Assembly: GCF_001679005.1 (NCBI RefSeq)
Contig: NZ_LXTW01000023.1
Coordinates: forward strand, 18,114-82,113
Length of the DNA: 64,000 nt
Source of the DNA: Moraxella nonliquefaciens
GTDB lineage: Bacteria; Pseudomonadota; Gammaproteobacteria; Pseudomonadales; Moraxellaceae
Direction of reading: 5' to 3'
Shown one piece after another: positions 61,344 to 64,000 of this stretch; the stretch's first letter is position 1, and each line of letters starts with the position of its first letter. The position numbers and the translations under genes were made by a program. The notes beneath the pieces were generated by a model. The model saw only the letters and a list, made by a program, of their open reading frames with translations. It did not search any database and had not been told where the DNA came from.

Positions 61344-63782
61344 ATGAGTGAGCAACTTCCTACCAACGACTATAATGCCAGCAGTGTGCGAGTTTTGCGT
61401 GGACTAGAAGCGGTGCGAGTACGACCGGGTATGTACATTGGTGATACTGATGACGGTTCAGGCTTGCACCATATGGTATTTGAAGTGGTTGATAACGCCA
61501 TTGATGAAGCCTTGGCAGGGCATTGTGATGAAGTGCTGGTTACCATTCATTCCGATGAGTCGGTGTCGGTGTCGGACAATGGGCGGGGCATTCCTGTGGA
61601 CATTCATCCAGAAGAGGGCGTGTCAGCGGCTGAGGTTATTATGACGGTCTTGCATGCAGGGGGTAAATTTGATGACAACAACTACAAAGTCTCAGGCGGT
61701 TTGCATGGCGTTGGCGTGTCGGTGGTCAATGCGTTGTCTAAGAAATTGACGCTCAACATCTGGCGAGACGGTTATGCTCATACCCAAAGCTATACAGATG
61801 GCGTGCCTGACTTTCCCCTAAAACGCCTTGAAAAGACTGATAAGAAAGGCACCGAGGTTCGCTTTTATCCAAGCGATGAGATTTTTACAGGGACGATTTT
61901 TGACCATGACATTCTTGCCAAACGCTTGCGTGAATTATCCTTTTTAAACTCAGGGGTGCGTATTGTCTTAACCGATGAGCGAGATGGCACTCAGCACGTT
62001 TTTGAACACAAAGGCGGTCTTGGTGAATTCGTCAGTTACATCAACGATGGCAAACACACCCTAAATGACGTCTTTCATTTTACCGCCCAAAGTGCAGACG
62101 GTATTGGCGTGGAAGTCGCCTTGCAATGGTCGGACAGTTATAATGAAAAAGTTTTGTGCTTTACCAACAACATCCCCCAACGAGACGGAGGTACGCACCT
62201 ATCGGGTTTTCGTTCAGCACTCACTCGCTGTCTAAACACCTACATGGATAAAGAAAGCATTGGCAAAAAAGAAAAAGTATCGGTAACAGGCGATGATGCT
62301 CGTGAGGGGCTTGTGGCTATTGTATCGGTCAAAGTGCCAGACCCCAAATTTAGCTCACAGACCAAAGACAAACTTGTCTCAGGGGAGGTCAAGTCTGCTG
62401 TTGAGACAATCATGCACGAAAAGCTCTCTGAGTTTTTGCTTGAAAACCCTGCCCATGCCAAGGCAATTGTAAGTAAAATCCTAGATGCAGCCCGTGCAAG
62501 AGAGGCCGCTCGCCGTGCTCGTGAGATGACACGCCGTAAGACCACGCTAGACATCGCAGGACTGCCCGGTAAACTTGCTGATTGCCAAGAAAAAGACCCT
62601 GCTTTGTCCGAGTTATACCTTGTGGAGGGGGACAGTGCAGGGGGCAGTGCCAAGCAGGGGCGTAGCCGTAAAACCCAAGCCATTTTGCCATTAAAAGGTA
62701 AAATCCTAAATGTAGAGCGGGCAAGGTTTGATAAGATGCTGTCATCTGCTGAGATTGGCACACTCATCACTGCCCTAGGCACAGGCATTGGTAAGGATGA
62801 ATATAATCCCGACAAACTTCGCTATCACAAAATCATCATCATGACAGATGCTGACGTGGATGGCTCACACATTCGCACGCTACTACTTACGTTCTTTTTT
62901 CGTCAAATGCCAGAGCTTATTGAGCGTGGACATGTCTACATCGCCCAACCGCCGTTATATAAAATCAAAAAGGGCAAGCAAGAACTCTACCTAAAAGACA
63001 ATGATGCCCTAAAATCTTATCTGTTGTCATCCACAATTGATGACAATCAGCTGTTTTTGGATAAAGACACTCCTGCCATTCGAGGTGAGGCGTTGGAGCG
63101 TCTATTAAACGATTATGGCCTTGCCCAAAATACCAAAAACCGCCTAAGCCAAAAATACCCAGCAAGCATCATCGATGCTCTAACCTTTGTGCCAAAGCTA
63201 CAAAATGATGTGCTAAAAGATAAAACGGCATTACATGCATGGGCGGACAAGTTGCTTCATATACTAAATGACAAGGCAGGTGAACTGTCTGCACAAATTG
63301 ACCTAGAACCTGTGGGCGGTATGGACGATGCCGAAACTGCTCAAATGTTTTTGCCTAAAATCACAATATTTGTGCATAAACTGCCCCAACATTATACACT
63401 TGACCCCTTGTTTATCAACTCAGGGGAATATGCCAGATTGTTAAAATTATCAAGCACATGGAATACCCTGCTGACAGATGAGAGTTTTATCAGACGTGGC
63501 GATAAGGATTTTGCTGTCAAAGATTTTGACCATTTGTGGGAGCAGTTTATGACAGAAGCTCGCCGTGGACTGTCCATTCAGCGTTATAAGGGTTTGGGTG
63601 AGATGAATGCCGATCAGCTTTGGGAGACGACCATGGACCCCCAAAACCGCAATATGCTCAAAATTACCATAGAAGATGCCATTGAAGCCGACCGCCTATT
63701 TAACTGCCTTATGGGTGATGAGGTTGAGCCAAGACGGGCATTTATTGAAGAAAATGCACTAAATGCAGACATTGATACTTAA
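61344..63782 (+). CDS. gyrB: DNA gyrase subunit B
   Basis: ATPase subunit of type II topoisomerase introducing negative supercoils; 812 residues. GHKL ATPase motifs are EVVDNAIDEALAGH, DNGRGIPVDIHPEEG and GGLHGVGVSVVNALS. The TOPRIM domain carries LVEGDSAGGSAKQGR and IIMTDADVDGSHIRTLLLTFFFR. The C-terminal QRYKGLGEMNADQLWETTMDP is complete. The insertion within TOPRIM and total length fit the gammaproteobacterial type. It lies 42 kb from oriC rather than after recF. Confidence 0.97.
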   Translation: MSEQLPTNDYNASSVRVLRGLEAVRVRPGMYIGDTDDGSGLHHMVFEVVDNAIDEALAGHCDEVLVTIHSDESVSVSDNGRGIPVDIHPEEGVSAAEVIMTVLHAGGKFDDNNYKVSGGLHGVGVSVVNALSKKLTLNIWRDGYAHTQSYTDGVPDFPLKRLEKTDKKGTEVRFYPSDEIFTGTIFDHDILAKRLRELSFLNSGVRIVLTDERDGTQHVFEHKGGLGEFVSYINDGKHTLNDVFHFTAQSADGIGVEVALQWSDSYNEKVLCFTNNIPQRDGGTHLSGFRSALTRCLNTYMDKESIGKKEKVSVTGDDAREGLVAIVSVKVPDPKFSSQTKDKLVSGEVKSAVETIMHEKLSEFLLENPAHAKAIVSKILDAARAREAARRAREMTRRKTTLDIAGLPGKLADCQEKDPALSELYLVEGDSAGGSAKQGRSRKTQAILPLKGKILNVERARFDKMLSSAEIGTLITALGTGIGKDEYNPDKLRYHKIIIMTDADVDGSHIRTLLLTFFFRQMPELIERGHVYIAQPPLYKIKKGKQELYLKDNDALKSYLLSSTIDDNQLFLDKDTPAIRGEALERLLNDYGLAQNTKNRLSQKYPASIIDALTFVPKLQNDVLKDKTALHAWADKLLHILNDKAGELSAQIDLEPVGGMDDAETAQMFLPKITIFVHKLPQHYTLDPLFINSGEYARLLKLSSTWNTLLTDESFIRRGDKDFAVKDFDHLWEQFMTEARRGLSIQRYKGLGEMNADQLWETTMDPQNRNMLKITIEDAIEADRLFNCLMGDEVEPRRAFIEENALNADIDT

Positions 63783-63936
63783 ATCAAGGGCAATCTATAA
63801 ACCCTTACCGTCTAAAAATGTCTTTGATAGGGCAATTAACCAGACACATCATCTCATTAACAACTTACATCGTACTGCCAAGTGTCAGCTAACATTAGGT
63901 GTCTGATATTGATTAGGCACAAACACAAGGAGAATC

Positions 63937-64000
63937 ATGTCAGATACACCGTTTGCAACCGATTGGCACGCCCTAACAGACCCCAAGCTTGATGGCTTTA
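63937..64000 (+). CDS. 5' end of an unidentified gene, cut by the window edge
   Basis: An ATG with AAGGAG 5 nt upstream opens a frame beginning MSDTPFATDWHALTDPKLDG that runs off the window. The ribosome site is strong. Twenty-one codons are too few to assign a family. The spacer after gyrB (63783-63936) shows no strong terminator. Confidence 0.6.
   Translation, partial: MSDTPFATDWHALTDPKLDGF

Overview
The window is chromosomal DNA of a Moraxella, most probably M. catarrhalis or a very close relative. The gene content and order are those of the Moraxellaceae: rpmH-rnpA-yidD-yidC-mnmE diverges from dnaA-dnaN-recF, base composition is moderately AT-rich, and an lbpB-lbpA-Slam lactoferrin receptor locus is present. 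The species call rests on recognising the LbpA sequence from memory and was not checked by search. I see no insertion sequence, prophage or CRISPR array.

Layout. 0.1-7.1 kb: YheT-like hydrolase, secA, hemL, an unrecognised 57-codon membrane ORF and an RluA-family pseudouridine synthase. 7.2-10.3 kb: an ArsR-type regulator and a flavin-enzyme operon (luciferase-like oxidoreductase, Old Yellow Enzyme family member and a 50-residue acidic peptide ending in a two-cysteine tail). A near-identical 20-bp dyad precedes both the regulator and the operon. 10.4-15.2 kb: NsrR/Rrf2 regulator, tex, an intergenic region carrying a probable Gac/Rsm-type regulatory RNA gene, and a membrane metallophosphoesterase. 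15.3-24.5 kb: the replication origin (nine DnaA boxes near 19.4-19.6 kb) with dnaA-dnaN-recF on the left and rpmH-rnpA-yidD-yidC-mnmE on the right, both transcribed away from the origin. Eleven parS-like ParB sites lie between 15.3 and 29.5 kb, eight of them in or overlapping genes. 24.5-32.9 kb: nrdR-ribD, ribE, fmt-rsmB, thrC and a LysM protein. 33-48.6 kb: dprA-tsaC-like pair, a small HMA-like protein, an AbgT transporter, tRNA-Ser and tRNA-Arg, RDD protein, mutM, ettA, def, an ompR-type regulator without an adjacent kinase, GNAT, a pterin-dehydratase homologue, a baeRF-family protein, mltG and tmk. 48.7-58.8 kb, all on the minus strand: tonB-exbB-exbD followed by lbpB-lbpA-Slam, each block preceded by a Fur-box-like sequence. 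59-64 kb: dapA, a short BamC-like lipoprotein, purC, gyrB and the start of one further gene.

How the parts fit. The origin region combines DnaA boxes with a dense parS array, so initiation and ParB-based segregation are co-located. The iron block would encode a complete lactoferrin-iron uptake route: Slam places LbpB on the surface, LbpB and LbpA bind lactoferrin, and TonB-ExbB-ExbD energise LbpA. The strongest candidate for an undescribed element is the gene at 13.58-13.77 kb. It has an exact TGTAAG-N6-CTTACA activator site, a -10 element at the right distance, five GGA motifs and a hairpin terminator, which is the architecture of RsmY/RsmZ RNAs that sequester CsrA/RsmA.
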